DNA from: Treponema sp. UBA3862 | Lineage (GTDB): Bacteria; Spirochaetota; Spirochaetia; Treponematales; Treponemataceae | Assembly: GCA_002392405.1 (NCBI GenBank) | Contig: DGGY01000038.1 | Span: 1 to 57,635, forward strand | Direction of reading: 5' to 3' | Length of the DNA: 57,635 nt | Part shown: in pieces, positions 9,701 through 20,000 of the stretch | Layout: the number at the start of each line of letters is the position of its first letter | How positions within the stretch are numbered: position 1 is the stretch's first letter | The notes under the pieces: generated by a model | Databases searched by the model: none | What the model was told of the DNA's origin: nothing | The model's input: the letters and a program-made list of their open reading frames with translations, nothing else | Position numbers and translations under genes: made by a program

Positions 9701-12700
9701 AACGAGCTCAGTCTTTCTGAAACTGCTTCTTACAGTGCAAATACAATCGTAAATAAAGATTATGTTTACACAATCGGCGGTGAATCAATGGATAACGGTG
9801 CCGGTTTTGAAAGAGTTGTATTCTATTTCCTGAGAAAATCTGATTCAAATAAAACTTTCAGCCTGGGAGAAAAAGTCCTTGATCCGATGATTTCAACTTC
9901 TGCTGATGATACAAAGATTCCTCTTTCAGACCTTGAAAAACTCGACATTCAGCAGGGAAGTGAAACATATTCACTTTATGCTTTGAGCCGTACAGGTTCT
10001 TCTACTGTAAATACTTTCGTTTCTAACACTGCTTACGATGCTCATATCCGTAACGGCGGTCTTATTTATATTGACGGTCTTTACAGAAAGATTACTGACA
10101 TTACGGGGCTGACTGTTACTTTCGAGCCTTCATCAACTGAAACTCATACTTCAGTAACTGCAAAATTCCCGGTTGCTCAGGTAATCGACAACACAAGTTC
10201 AGAAATCGCCTCTAACAGAACTACTAAACCTGTTACATTTAAGTCAGGCGACGACGGCGACAAAATGCTTGAAAGCGTTACAAAAGCGGGTTCAACCTGG
10301 AGCTGGGATGCTTCAATCCAGTCAGACAACCTGCCTGACGGTCCGTGCGCACTTGTGATTCTTGCATTTGATAAGGCCGGAAACGTAAACGGAAAGAAGA
10401 TTTATACAATGGTTTCAAATAACGCTCCGCGCCTTGCAAAAGTTTATTTTGGAACAGACCTCAATTCAAACAATGAGTTTGAGGATAATGAACTTGAACT
10501 TTACAACATTCTTGGAAAAACAGGTGAATATCAGGAAAGCTTCAGCCTTAACTTTGATGACTTTGGCACTCAGTACGGAAGCGGAGTATTCAAGATTAAG
10601 GATAAACTTGCGGTAATTCCTGAAATTACAGGCGGAAACAATACAGTTAAACTTGTTGCTAAAAAAGGCGCTGCTAACGTAAATCCTGTAAAAGCTTCTG
10701 AGGGCGTGCTTGTTTCTTCTGTAGCAGGTGGTTCTGCAGCTGCTGTAACTTCCGGCGGAAAAACTTCTTATGAAGCTTCTCTTTCAGGTGAAGAGGGTGC
10801 AGCATATACAGTAACATCTGCCGCTTTAAGTGCAGCCGCTGAAGGCAATAATTTCTATGCTTATGTTCTTGAAAACACTGTCCTTGCAGGTAAAACTTCT
10901 TATACAGAAAGTGATGACGGTGAAAACAAGGCCTTCTCATTCACCTTCTGGGATTCAACAGAGGAAGCAGTGTGCGGCACGGATTCACAGAATGCTGTTA
11001 TCCGCATAGAAAACTTTACTCTTGACCTTACAGACGGTGTTAAACCTAAGGTTGTAATCAATCCGTTCTACTGGAAGAACCTTACTGAAAACTCAGTTTA
11101 TGCTTCTTCTTCTGCAGAAAGTTTTGAAGATCTGGCGGGTCATATTGAACTTGAAAAAGATTTAAGCAGCACTTTAAAAACTGATTACGGAACTGATCCA
11201 AAGGTAAGCGGAAAAATTACGTTTACAGGAACGGCTTACGATGATCACGCCTTAAAGTCACTCAAGTTTACTCTCGCTGATTCTGAAGGAAATGCTTACA
11301 CAGACTTTGACAGCGTAACAATGGCAGAATACAACTCTGCAACTGGAAAATGGACTAATACTGCTGAATGGAAGGCAGATGCTGAAAATACACCTGCTTC
11401 AATTGCAGATGACGGTTATGAAGTTACAATTGTTGATTCTGGAGAAGAAAACGGTGTTTATGAAGACAGTACATACTTTGACCAGGACGGACACAAGATT
11501 TACTGGATTTTAAGCCTTGATACAGAAAGAATCGATACAGTTATTGCAAAGGATGTTAAGCTTACTGTTCTTGCAGTAGATTCAAGTAACGGCGTAACAG
11601 TAACGGCAGAAACTTCTCCGGTTGTTTCAGATGACTATGTTCCTGCTTCTTCAACAGGAAGCCGCACAGTAGAAGACGGGGTAACAAATGTACCGTCATA
11701 CAGAATGGATGTAATGCCGTATATTACAAAGGTAACGACAAAACTTTCTTCACTCAAAAAGAATAATCCGAGCGTTTATTCAAGAACAGCTCTTGGACAC
11801 TATGCCGTTATGAGTGATGAAAAAATAACATTTGAAGGCTTTAACTTAAACGGAAATACAAGTCTTGATGTGAGCGGTATTGCTTCATCTGGTGAATATA
11901 ATCACACAGTTACATACGACTTCGGTGATACGAATGAAACAAATGATATCACTCTGCCTGCCTTGAACAATCTCAACGCAAAGGATGCGAAAGGTTCATT
12001 TGTTTATACAAAAGATATCGGAGCAACAGGTGATTATTCAGCCTACAAGAACTACTACAACCGCCAGCCGAACGGAGATAACAACAACAACCTGACAGAT
12101 GATGTGGAATTTGATGTATGGCAGATTAATTCTCAGGCGGGAAAACCTAATTCAGGTCCTTTAAGTCAGCCTGTAATGGCAATCAACCAGCAGAATAAGC
12201 AGGCAGGCTTTGCCTTTGCAAACGGAGCATTGCGCTTCAGCATGGGAAGTCTGGATAAATCTTATGATTTCTGGGAGTATGGACTCGACTTCTGGACAAG
12301 CATCGGATTTGCCTATGACGCAAACGGAAACTCATTCGGTACTGCTGCCGGTGGTGATATTAATGGTACGCCTAAAGCTGACTCGTTTGGTATTTTCACA
12401 AGCAGATGGCCGGGCAAAGGCTGGACTGCAAGTACTAACGGTCACAATAACGGAACCGGACAGTTGAGGCTGGAGCTCATAGGTCAGGCTGAGTCTTCAA
12501 ATGGAACAAGCTTCAATGGTGACAATGTTAATAAGGAGCGAATTAAATCTCCTTCCATAGCAACAACTGTTGAAAGTTCTGATGCAACTGACACAAATGT
12601 CTACATTGCTTATTATGATGAAATAAATGATGAAATCCGCTTTAAGTGGGGAATTTTCTCGGATTCAGCAAATAATAAGACCGGTAGAACTCAGAATAAT

Positions 12701-13846
12701 CTTCTCAGGGATTATTACGGTCCGACAAACAGTGATGGTTCTGATAACGCAACAAAGGATACGACGACAAATACAGTATCTTTGACAGGTTCAAAGACCG
12801 TAGTGGAACTGCCTTACACACTTGAATATATTTCATTGATTGCAGGTCAGACCACAGGTAAATACACTTTTGTTCCAGGGGCTTCAGGTACTAAGTATAC
12901 TGCAAATACAGCCGTTATGACTGATGAAGAAACTCCTCAGCCGGTATGTGCCGGAAAATATGTAAGCATTGCGGCTAAACAGGGTGGAGGAGATACTTAC
13001 GAGAGAACCATAGAAAAATCTGTGTTTGATGCAAACGGAAAGGCAACCATTGAAGAAGTTACGGTTTCTACTGCAGACGACCTTGTCGTAGCAGTCTGGT
13101 ACGATGCAACGAACAATCAGATGCTTTATTCATATAATAAGGCACCGCAGAAAATCAAGGCTCCTACTTACAAGGGAAACAACTATAATACAATCGATTC
13201 TTACTCACAGAGTGCAACCGGCTGGAATACACCTGTTGCCATATTCGGTGAAGGAAACGGTATCGGTGAATACTGCAAGGTTGCATTGGACGGCAACGGA
13301 AAAGTTCATATTGCATGTTATGACAATGCAAATGGAGACGTCTGGTATGCATATCTTTCGGATTTTGAACATCCTGAAAACGCAAGGACCTGTATAGTTG
13401 ACTCTTACGGAATCGTCGGAACCGAATTGTATCTTGATGTTGCCCTCAAGGATTCAAAACCTGTTCCATACATAAGCTATTATGGAAGCAGCTGTGCAAG
13501 ACCAAAGGTTGCATTCTGGGCTGGTGAAGGCTCAATTGCAGATGAAGAGAAGATTGCCGGTGCAGAAGAAGAAGAATTCACCATGAACTGGGAAGTAACG
13601 GTTATTCCGAGCGACAGTAAGATTTCCATAGACCACATTAACGTAGGTGTATGGAAGGATTCTTCCGGTAACCTTGCTTATTCTACAAAGAATGGACTTG
13701 CCCCGGGTGCTGGTGGAACTATTGGTTCAAATTCTGCAGGAACTGCAAACGGCATGATTTATGGTAATGGAACCATGAATCCGCTCCTTGGTTATGCCAT
13801 TACTAAGGGTGCCGGCGGCTTCATCGAAACCGCACAGATGAAATAA
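3716..13846 (+). CDS. Giant Ig-like repeat lipoprotein, paralogue 1
   Basis: One uninterrupted frame of 3376 residues, preceded by GGGAGTGAG as ribosome site. A signal peptide ends at C29 (lipobox GISC), so the protein is probably lipid-anchored; the mature N-terminus CEIGLGSSVDTEAP recurs in both paralogues. The body is a chain of beta-rich Ig-like modules of roughly 100-250 residues joined by linkers such as DNTAPVL, DTESPIL and VDNDGP, with DKAGN-like turns typical of bacterial Ig-like folds. Three blocks stand out: KDVYFRIG (about 802-875), INPFYWK followed by GKITFTGTAYD (about 2443-2530), and a TIG-like domain (about 2661-2765). The last 580 residues hold repeated YYD/WYD strands (IAYYDE, AVWYDA, ACYDNA) suggesting a beta-propeller. 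Composition is acidic, rich in Ser, Thr and Gly. No transmembrane barrel is seen. Function is unknown; surface adhesion or glycan binding is a guess. The block at about 1262-1382 differs from the paralogues. Confidence 0.9.
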   Translation: MKNLFKNNFVKIIFSVSVALAALITGISCEIGLGSSVDTEAPKLSITYPPTNSIIRETFTLGGKWSDDKTVKAVVVSVRKVVGKDKTEVQSAQADVSPEGSWQIDLNEYDKTNGWRFEDGDYQVAAYAVDNSGHTSGETNIAITIDNTAPVLVLTKPLSVGSSTPKTYGRTVQMEGTVSEACEAGISKLTVSFYNEAGEKLFDTEFKDVGNDISNASPLVIAQYYDEGNEPAESDENYYKWQNYKSLYGQETIDSYIQTGTSPSKKFYFTVTACDEACVYDDFENLGVKTGGNETSLYYRNTSDMDKLINGKKEHFQNFNLLKLRNYLNGTDSTYKDNESELNEILGAAESISTTTEKTETITSETSNTDTSSGNVWLSFSINPSNNPTYTMSGFEKKENDTSGNYEDGYYKYFAGSTINATISPGLDLINLKTSTISIYYKIKDSDDKLLLWTWNRTAAIEYAKTKGLTQVQAEANVDTNPSGFRYTPASADEVSDRLSINTTLSTTESDIVAGKFYDFCIEGFDNDDQQIIAANSPTGYGFVATTSTTAPVISIGSSAGNVNIEGQSAVSKDVLDSGTFGFSGTVNSSGELINEGQDYRFYTVEIKDAADSSNTDKIEGEITDCSLRNSSSYTYDWAFTVPSSAKLNAVIERGKEKGLFVLDVSVNFRNGGGTSTQKRTYYLDTKKAVISNVEISTGYSKDDVIYINNSKTFTLSGTTTDNYLVGSTSYVFAGTAANGSPKTVTGSEGGNISWSFENVDLSVFKAVSDAADIVLTVTSKDKAGNSTEKTINIELDVTPPKALHALDGKDKDVYFRIGDADNDDIDSSNPLWSNSLDKDVGGKYSGNTYANSKTVKIRGYFNDEQSDVKMIYYKIFTGTEPSVSEVNAFFNDYENLKTGFFAPLSTPKERRIFYTGIEENEASASTAGLIGNVSDGDDDPGAQTEVKSSLKEGSKYWIKLKSNFDATISGLELGHNYIALVAVDNVGNAGLDAVTLKVKDDQGNVSYTNYTNISLNIDTESPILLCTSHNGQEYTNKVNSISVSGTCSDLPEGANSGVKSVELKVDGKAVTADVSGSSWTAEIPVSILKDLSDTTYNVNATVTDNAGNSSASTIFTLKGDTTSPWVEINTPEAASTVNGKISMSGSVEYEDSAPAKIELYCSKTVPDSSTTLESLVKLGTITDSAKIYSWKFENIDVKTKSGVTEDSPRTTLYMIPVVTDKAGNCNVYSTASDGTRTYAYRATEQAGKKPNYFAYTVDQNTDRPVIRISSMDNTEGWVTKSTVQGTVTDDDGVEEFYISQNGTSWKKQTVNSGSWSYEITGGDGEGKELFFKVKDKEGTTFVTGGSRFVRPYYLYAATEETEYGENEYGLDNTEHVVINLDTSAPYISELGLTIGEAPADLTAASVVATNPTNAEYKVSANRYIGGDYKYFKIYAPVNETNFDRVTVLIADSDGNTETKKYKTYSAGAEEAISEDELALDEVSSVTYTTGGKVYQYYETTILVSTSAVESGLKSLTITAYDKAGNKTPVTKNIQVDNDGPEVKIISPVSGEIVTGKITVSGSAIDGISGTTGTKWMIPTAAQRAEAASKASDALRAEYLAGLTWKGTLSASSNSTMWSFVFDDESNESFDNFDSETYASDITDGIYTLPVYFKAEDSLGNYTVFESYYIKHNPDGDRPQVTFQYPSSADYDAGKTYVTLGGTIRAAGTAIIPSGTTTVKTAYVQIASDAGNFNSTDKTTASSTYGFTVADAYDAINAAAGKAYTKSAVNAMSASELEVFLKTYGFASKDDLNSWWGIAANGSAAWNIPLNQNDKMNPVSGTNNIKIRACAINAEGKMGAWTSGNDGVISIHIDNNAPSLSETVNQYSVTVNQASASVSLEPSASQTYTADMYLRGTWYLVCDTLDESGISKVEVKRLLKGAGGNPVTLDAGEYSKVTLTSGGKTGYRIFVPVTTSATYTVISIDQDTSGTPHTASMSYSFNLDNEPPTLDDLTGNELSLSETASYSANTIVNKDYVYTIGGESMDNGAGFERVVFYFLRKSDSNKTFSLGEKVLDPMISTSADDTKIPLSDLEKLDIQQGSETYSLYALSRTGSSTVNTFVSNTAYDAHIRNGGLIYIDGLYRKITDITGLTVTFEPSSTETHTSVTAKFPVAQVIDNTSSEIASNRTTKPVTFKSGDDGDKMLESVTKAGSTWSWDASIQSDNLPDGPCALVILAFDKAGNVNGKKIYTMVSNNAPRLAKVYFGTDLNSNNEFEDNELELYNILGKTGEYQESFSLNFDDFGTQYGSGVFKIKDKLAVIPEITGGNNTVKLVAKKGAANVNPVKASEGVLVSSVAGGSAAAVTSGGKTSYEASLSGEEGAAYTVTSAALSAAAEGNNFYAYVLENTVLAGKTSYTESDDGENKAFSFTFWDSTEEAVCGTDSQNAVIRIENFTLDLTDGVKPKVVINPFYWKNLTENSVYASSSAESFEDLAGHIELEKDLSSTLKTDYGTDPKVSGKITFTGTAYDDHALKSLKFTLADSEGNAYTDFDSVTMAEYNSATGKWTNTAEWKADAENTPASIADDGYEVTIVDSGEENGVYEDSTYFDQDGHKIYWILSLDTERIDTVIAKDVKLTVLAVDSSNGVTVTAETSPVVSDDYVPASSTGSRTVEDGVTNVPSYRMDVMPYITKVTTKLSSLKKNNPSVYSRTALGHYAVMSDEKITFEGFNLNGNTSLDVSGIASSGEYNHTVTYDFGDTNETNDITLPALNNLNAKDAKGSFVYTKDIGATGDYSAYKNYYNRQPNGDNNNNLTDDVEFDVWQINSQAGKPNSGPLSQPVMAINQQNKQAGFAFANGALRFSMGSLDKSYDFWEYGLDFWTSIGFAYDANGNSFGTAAGGDINGTPKADSFGIFTSRWPGKGWTASTNGHNNGTGQLRLELIGQAESSNGTSFNGDNVNKERIKSPSIATTVESSDATDTNVYIAYYDEINDEIRFKWGIFSDSANNKTGRTQNNLLRDYYGPTNSDGSDNATKDTTTNTVSLTGSKTVVELPYTLEYISLIAGQTTGKYTFVPGASGTKYTANTAVMTDEETPQPVCAGKYVSIAAKQGGGDTYERTIEKSVFDANGKATIEEVTVSTADDLVVAVWYDATNNQMLYSYNKAPQKIKAPTYKGNNYNTIDSYSQSATGWNTPVAIFGEGNGIGEYCKVALDGNGKVHIACYDNANGDVWYAYLSDFEHPENARTCIVDSYGIVGTELYLDVALKDSKPVPYISYYGSSCARPKVAFWAGEGSIADEEKIAGAEEEEFTMNWEVTVIPSDSKISIDHINVGVWKDSSGNLAYSTKNGLAPGAGGTIGSNSAGTANGMIYGNGTMNPLLGYAITKGAGGFIETAQMK

Positions 13847-13850
13847 AGCC

Positions 13851-13946
13851 GGGCGTTGCGGGGCGGCGTCTGAGCTCCGCAGAGAGGGGAGCGGACAGGA
13901 CCTCAGCTGTGCGGGGACCTGGGAGCGGGGGAGAGACTTCTCCCCC
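13851..13946 (+). repeat. Dispersed GC-rich hairpin repeat, copy 1 (expanded)
   Basis: This copy begins four bases after the stop codon of giant paralogue 1. It shares GGGCGTTGCGGGG, CCGCAGAGAGGGGAGCG and a final GGGGGAGAGACTTCTCCCCC hairpin with the copy inside murB. It lacks ACAACGAAGTG and is about 20 bases longer in the middle. GC content is far above the flanks. The final hairpin is not followed by a T-run, so it is not a standard terminator. Confidence 0.75.
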
Positions 13947-14001
13947 AGCCCGTAAATTTTTATTATAAAAACGCCTTTGAAGTGGTAAATTCCGTACTTT
14001 T

Positions 14002-14009
14002 GCCGATAA
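14002..14009 (+). promoter_or_regulatory. GCCGATAA motif upstream of giant paralogue 2
   Basis: GCCGATAA equals the -10 consensus of the flagellar-type sigma factor (FliA/SigD/WhiG class). A TAAA at 13986-13989 is 12 bases upstream, shorter than the usual 15, so the -35 is doubtful. The same octamer occurs before paralogue 3. Confidence 0.3.
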
Positions 14010-14078
14010 TAAATAGATGCATTGTCAGCAGATTTGTTTTTGTCTGCTTATGAAAGCATTTTTTTATGGAGAAAGAGT

Positions 14079-17000
14079 ATGAATACTATTAAAAAGGTGT
14101 TTACTGCTGTAATTTCTTTTTCGGCTGTTTTTTTTGCCGTGGTTTCCTGTGATATAGGACTTGGAAGTTCTGTAGATACTGAGGCGCCTAAAATTTCTAT
14201 TACTTATCCGCCAAGCGGGGGTGCTTCCAATACTAAAATCCGTAAATCTTTTGTTCTCGGCGGAAAGTGGAGTGATGATAAAGGACTAAAATCAATTGTC
14301 GTTTCCGTTCAGAAGAACAATGTGGAAATTGACAGTCAGGAAGCCGTTATAAATACGGATAAGACCTGGCAGGTTACTCTCAATAAATTTGATTCAAAAA
14401 ATTCTTCCTTTTTTAATGGCTGGCAGTATCAGGACGGAACTTACAATATAAAAGTAACTGCTGCAGACGGTGCCGGTCATTCTTCTTTTGATAATGCTAC
14501 TTATGATATTGATAATACTGCTCCTGTTCTTATTCTTTCTAAACCTGCAAGTAAGGGTACCGAGACTGCAAAAGCTTTCGGACAGTCTGTGCTTCTTGAA
14601 GGAAACTTTGCTGAAGACTGCGGAAAAATTGCTTCCCTTACTGTAAGTTTTTATGATGATGCAGGAAATGCCCTTTTAGATTCAACTTTCAAAGATATTT
14701 ACGACATTTCAAGTGCAAGTCCGCTGGTTATTGCCCAGTATTATGATTCAAATAAAGAACCTGGGGCCGGGGATGAAAATTATCCGCGCTGGGAAAATTA
14801 TAAGACACTTTACGGTCAGTCAAATATTGATGCTTACCGTGATGAAACAGGTAATGTTACAAAGAAGTTTTATTTTACTGTAACAGCACGGGATGAAACT
14901 AAAGTTTATCAGGATTTTGAAGGCGGAACTGCCCTTGATGAAGGAAATGCAACTGAGACCTGGTACAGAAGTACTTCAGACATGGCAAACCTTATTAAAG
15001 GAAAACTTGAAAATTTTACAGACTTTAATCCTGCAACTTTAAAAACTTACCTTAATAAAACATCTTCTGTTTATGAAGGAAATACAGTTCTTCAGGCTGT
15101 TCTTGATGAAGCGGCAAGTGTCAGTTCAAATATTACTGATAGGCCTTCGATTGCTGACGCCCTTACAAATGATTCTCCTTCACAGGGTAAGGTATATCCT
15201 GTTTTTTCAATTAATCCTAAAAACAATCCGACCTATACTTTAAGCGGTTTTGTACTTAATGGAACAGGTGATAATTATACTGACGGCTTTAAGCAGTATT
15301 ATTCAGGTTCAACTATTAATCTTTCTGTTGCCCGCGGTACGGATGAAGATAATATCGATACATCGTCTGTTTCATTCTATTACACACCTTCTGGTGAAAC
15401 TGGCAGAAAACTTCTGTGGACATGGAACTACGAAACGGCTCTTGCTTACGCTGTTGCAGGTGGTCTTGATGAAGCAGCTGCTGCCGCTAATATTGCTGCA
15501 AACCCGAAAGATTACAGATATACAAAGACTAATTCAGGTGAAAACTCTGATCAGCTTTCAGTAACAACTCAGCTTGATACTTCAAACGGGGAAATTAAAG
15601 TCGGAACAAAATATGAATTCTCTGTTGATGCTGATGCAAAAAATATCAGCGGACAGAAACTTATCGCTTCTGACTCAGACGGTTACGGCTTTATTGCCGC
15701 TTCCAATGTAAATGTCCCTGAAATAAATATTGCCTCAACTAACGGCAATATGAACCTTAACGCTCAGAGTGCCGTTAAAAAATCTGTGTTTACAGGCGGA
15801 ACTTTCGGCTTTAACGGAACTGTCAGCTCGGAGGCTGAACTTTCTGCAAACGCAATGACTTATACTGTAACTGTAACTGATGCTTCTGACGCTTCAAATA
15901 AAGATTCTGACGAAAATATCACAGTTCCTTTGACAGAGCTTGATAAAAGTTTCAGATACAGCTGGACTTTCAATTACACTCCTTCTTCTGACGTTCTTAG
16001 TGTAATCAACAGCGGAAGCGGTCTTTACATTGTTGACGTTACAATCAGCGCAACTAACGGAAATGCCGCTAAAGTTGTACGCTCTTACTATCTTGATACT
16101 AAAGTGCCGTCGATTTCCGGCGTAAGCATTTCGACAGGCTTTACAAAAGATGATACTGTTTACTTTAACAATACAAAAACCTTCACATTATCCGGAACTA
16201 GTACGGATAACTATCTTATCGGCTCAACTTCTTACAGTTTTGCGGGCGTAAAAGCAAACGGTTCTGCCTATACAAAATCTTCTTCAGCTCCAAATACAAA
16301 CATTTCCTGGAGTTTTGAAAATGTAAGTTTAAGTGAATTTGCACCTCAGGCAGACGCAGCTGACATTGTCCTTACTGTAACTGCTAAAGACAAGGCAGGA
16401 AACGAAACTGTAAAAACTTTTAATATTGAAATTGATACTACAGCTCCTAAAGCCCTTCACGCTGAAGACGGAAAGGGTAAGGATGTATATTTTAGAATCG
16501 GGGAAACTGACAACGATGATATCAGTGAATCTGATTCACTGTGGAGCGACTCATTAGATAAAAATACAGGCGGAAAGTATTCCGGCAACACATTCGGAAA
16601 TGCTACTACAATCAGAATCCGCGGAAACTTTAAGGATGACGGTTCTGGCGTAAAGATGATTTATTATAAACTTTACACAGACGAGCCTTCTTCTTCTGAA
16701 GTAAATTCTTTCTTTAATGATTATGAAAACGAAAAAGACGGATATTTTGCGCCTCTTTCTGCTGTTGAAACAAAACGCGTATTCTACACTGGAATTGCAG
16801 AAAATGAAGCAGTTGCTGCAAAGAAAGGTTTAATCGGTAATGTTTCTAACGGAACAAATGATGAAGGTTCTCAGACCGAAGTTACATATGAGGGAACAGC
16901 CGGCGGAAAATACTGGGCAAAGATTGACTCTAACTTTAATGATACAATCAGCGGACTGAGTGTAGGAAAAAATTATATTGCATTCGTTGCAGTCGATAAT

Positions 17001-20000
17001 GTTGGAAACGCCAGCAAGGACGCAGTAACCGTAAAAACTGATTCAGGTTCTTATAAAACTTACAATAATGTTTCAATTAATGTTGATACTGAAAGTCCTA
17101 TTTTAGTCTGCGAACAGTCAGGCCAGCAGTATACAAACGGTGTTAATGCCATTACTGTAAACGGAACATATTCTGACCAGCCTGAAAGCGGAAGCTCAGG
17201 CGTTAAGTCAATAACAGTTACTGTAAACGGTGTGGCAGCAGAGGCAGTCCTCTATGACGATGAAGGGGAGCGCACTGTAAATGCTTCAGGCGAATACACA
17301 TGGACTGCACTTATTCCGTCTTCAACTGTAGCCGCCCTTGAACAGGGAAAAAGCTATAATGTAAACGGTTCAATCAAAGACACTGCAGGAAATACAAGTT
17401 CTTCAACCCTGTTTACACTGTCTTTTGATAAGGAAGCTCCGGCCGTAGAAGTTTCTTCTCCGTCTGCTGCAGCAAAGGTAAACGGAAACATTACTCTTTC
17501 AGGTAAAGTAACTTCTTCAGGTTCATCTCCTGTATTACTTGAACTTTATGTTTCTAAAACTGTTCCTTCAGGTGCAGTTACAAATACTGCTGTATTTACA
17601 AAGGCAGGTACAATTACTGATGTTTCCCAGATTTACAGCTGGTCTTTTGCAGACATTGATACTTATGATTTGACAGGGGTTGCTTCTTCTCCTGTAACAG
17701 CCGATCTTTACTTTATTCCGGTTGTAACTGATGGTGCAGGAAACAGCAATATTTATGACCTTGAAACTTCTTCTTATAAATATGTAAACGGAACAAATTA
17801 CTATAAATATTCAGTTGATATGAACTCTGACCGTCCGACTGTAAAAGTAACTAACCTTGCACTTACAGACGGGGCTTATATCTTAAAGTATGGTGAAGAC
17901 GCAAGAATTGAAGGTACCGTAACTGATGATGACTCAACTTCAACAGCAGTTGTAAAGAAATTTATCGCTTCAACTTCTGCACTTACATCAACTGCAGGTA
18001 TAACTTCGACAACTGATTCAGCGACAGGCGTTATTACAAGTAAACGCAAAGCCGGAACGAACATTTATGATATTACAACATTTAATCCTGCATCGGGTGA
18101 GTGGACCTTTACGCCGGCAGATACTTCCGACGGACAGAAAAACGTTTACTTCTATATTCTCGATAATGCAGATGGAGTCTTCTACACAGGAAAAACTGAA
18201 ACTGTAAGCGGTGTTGAATATGTTTATCATGCACCTTACTTCCAGTACAAGACAAGCGATGCCGAAAGCTGTGATGAAGCGCTTTCATATAACAGTGACG
18301 GTACGGCTCCTTCTGTATCCGCTCATATCCAGGCCTATAAGGCAGACGGCACAACTCCAAACGGAACAGCCGTAAGCCCGGGCGCAAATGTTACTCTCGG
18401 TGGAAAAGACAAAAAGAATGCTAAGTTCATTGTCAGCGGAACTGACGCAAACGGAATTTCAGCATTTAAACTTACTCTTTCTTATACCTCAAAAACTGAT
18501 TCCTCAGCAAAAACATACTGTATTTCTTCAGTTGAAGGTTATGACGGCTTTACAAAGTCAGGAACCGTTACAGGCAGCGGTACAAGTACTTCTGAATGGA
18601 CTACAGGTTTAATTGATCTTAGTGATTATTCTACAGGAACTGTTTCTGCCTCTATCGAAGTTTATGATAATTCAGGACTTCTTGGTACAGGTTCCCAGAT
18701 TTTTGCAGTTGATAACGACGGACCTTCTGTAATAACAACTGCTCCGTCTTCAAGCGATGAACTTACAGGTGACATAACGTTCTCCGGAACTTCATCTGAT
18801 ACAGGAAACGCAGGTACTGTTTCAACTTCATGGCTTATTCCGACTGCTGAACAGGCTGCAATGAGTGATTCTGTACTTGCGGCTGCAGTTGACGGCTCAG
18901 GAAACTCTGTATGGAACAGTGAACTTGATAACGAAAAGTCTGCTGCAGTGTGGGCATTTACACTTGAAGCAGAAACTTTAATAGGCTATGACAGTGCCAC
19001 TTATGCAGGTTCAAATATTTCTGCCGGCGTATATACCCTGCCGTTCTATGTAATGACGGAAGATTCTCTCGGAAACATTACAATTGACCGCACAAAGACT
19101 TTTAAGCACAATCCTGATGCTGACCGCCCGGTTACAGCCATTTCTTATCCATGCGACAAGAATTATGGTACTGACGGGGAAGGAAATCCTGTTTTATATG
19201 TAACTCTTGGTGGTGCAATCAGAATTTCAGGAAGTGCGGTAATTCCATCAAATACAACAACCGTAAATGCAGTTTATGTTCAGGTAATCAGCGGAAGCGG
19301 AAACTTAAGCGGTTCTCAGACAGTTTCTGATAAATATACTTTAACTTCAGATTATGCTGCTTCTCACGGACTTACAGTTGTAACTAAGGCTCAGATTGAG
19401 AGCGGGCTCGGAAAGGAACTTACTTTTGCGGACGATTTTGACTGGGGTATTAAGGCTGATAAAACTTCTGCATGGAGCCTTACTATAAATGAAAATGATG
19501 AAATGAGCCCTGCAGCAGAACAGTTAACTTATATTGCAATCCGTGCATGTGCTGTAAACGCTGAAGGAAAAACAAGTTCATGGACTGACTGGTATTACAT
19601 TAATATTGATGATACCGCTCCAAGCCAGGAACCGATGCTCTATCAGTTTACGACAACACAGCCTTCTTCAGGATGTACGGCTGCGGATATCGTTAATTCT
19701 TCAAACATCAGTGCTTCTAGAACTTATGTAAGCGACATGTTCTTAAAGGGTGAGTGGTATCTTACAGTTAAGCTTCATGATGAAAGCTCAATCGATACAG
19801 CAAAGACTACAGTAAAACTTAACGGCACTACTTTAGCTGCCGGAACAGGCTATTATGTATCATCTCTTGTAACAGGCTCCGACGGAAAGGAAAAGACTCA
19901 GTACCTGTTCATTCCGCTGGATTCTTCTGCATCAACTTTAACATATACAGTTGCAGTTTCAGATACAGACCATAAGATTACGGATACTTATGTATTAAGG

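Noticed and set aside
13931..13946. The GGGGGAGAGACTTCTCCCCC hairpin as the terminator of paralogue 1
   Set aside because: There is no T-run after it, and the same hairpin occurs inside murB and at 34601, so it belongs to the repeat element.
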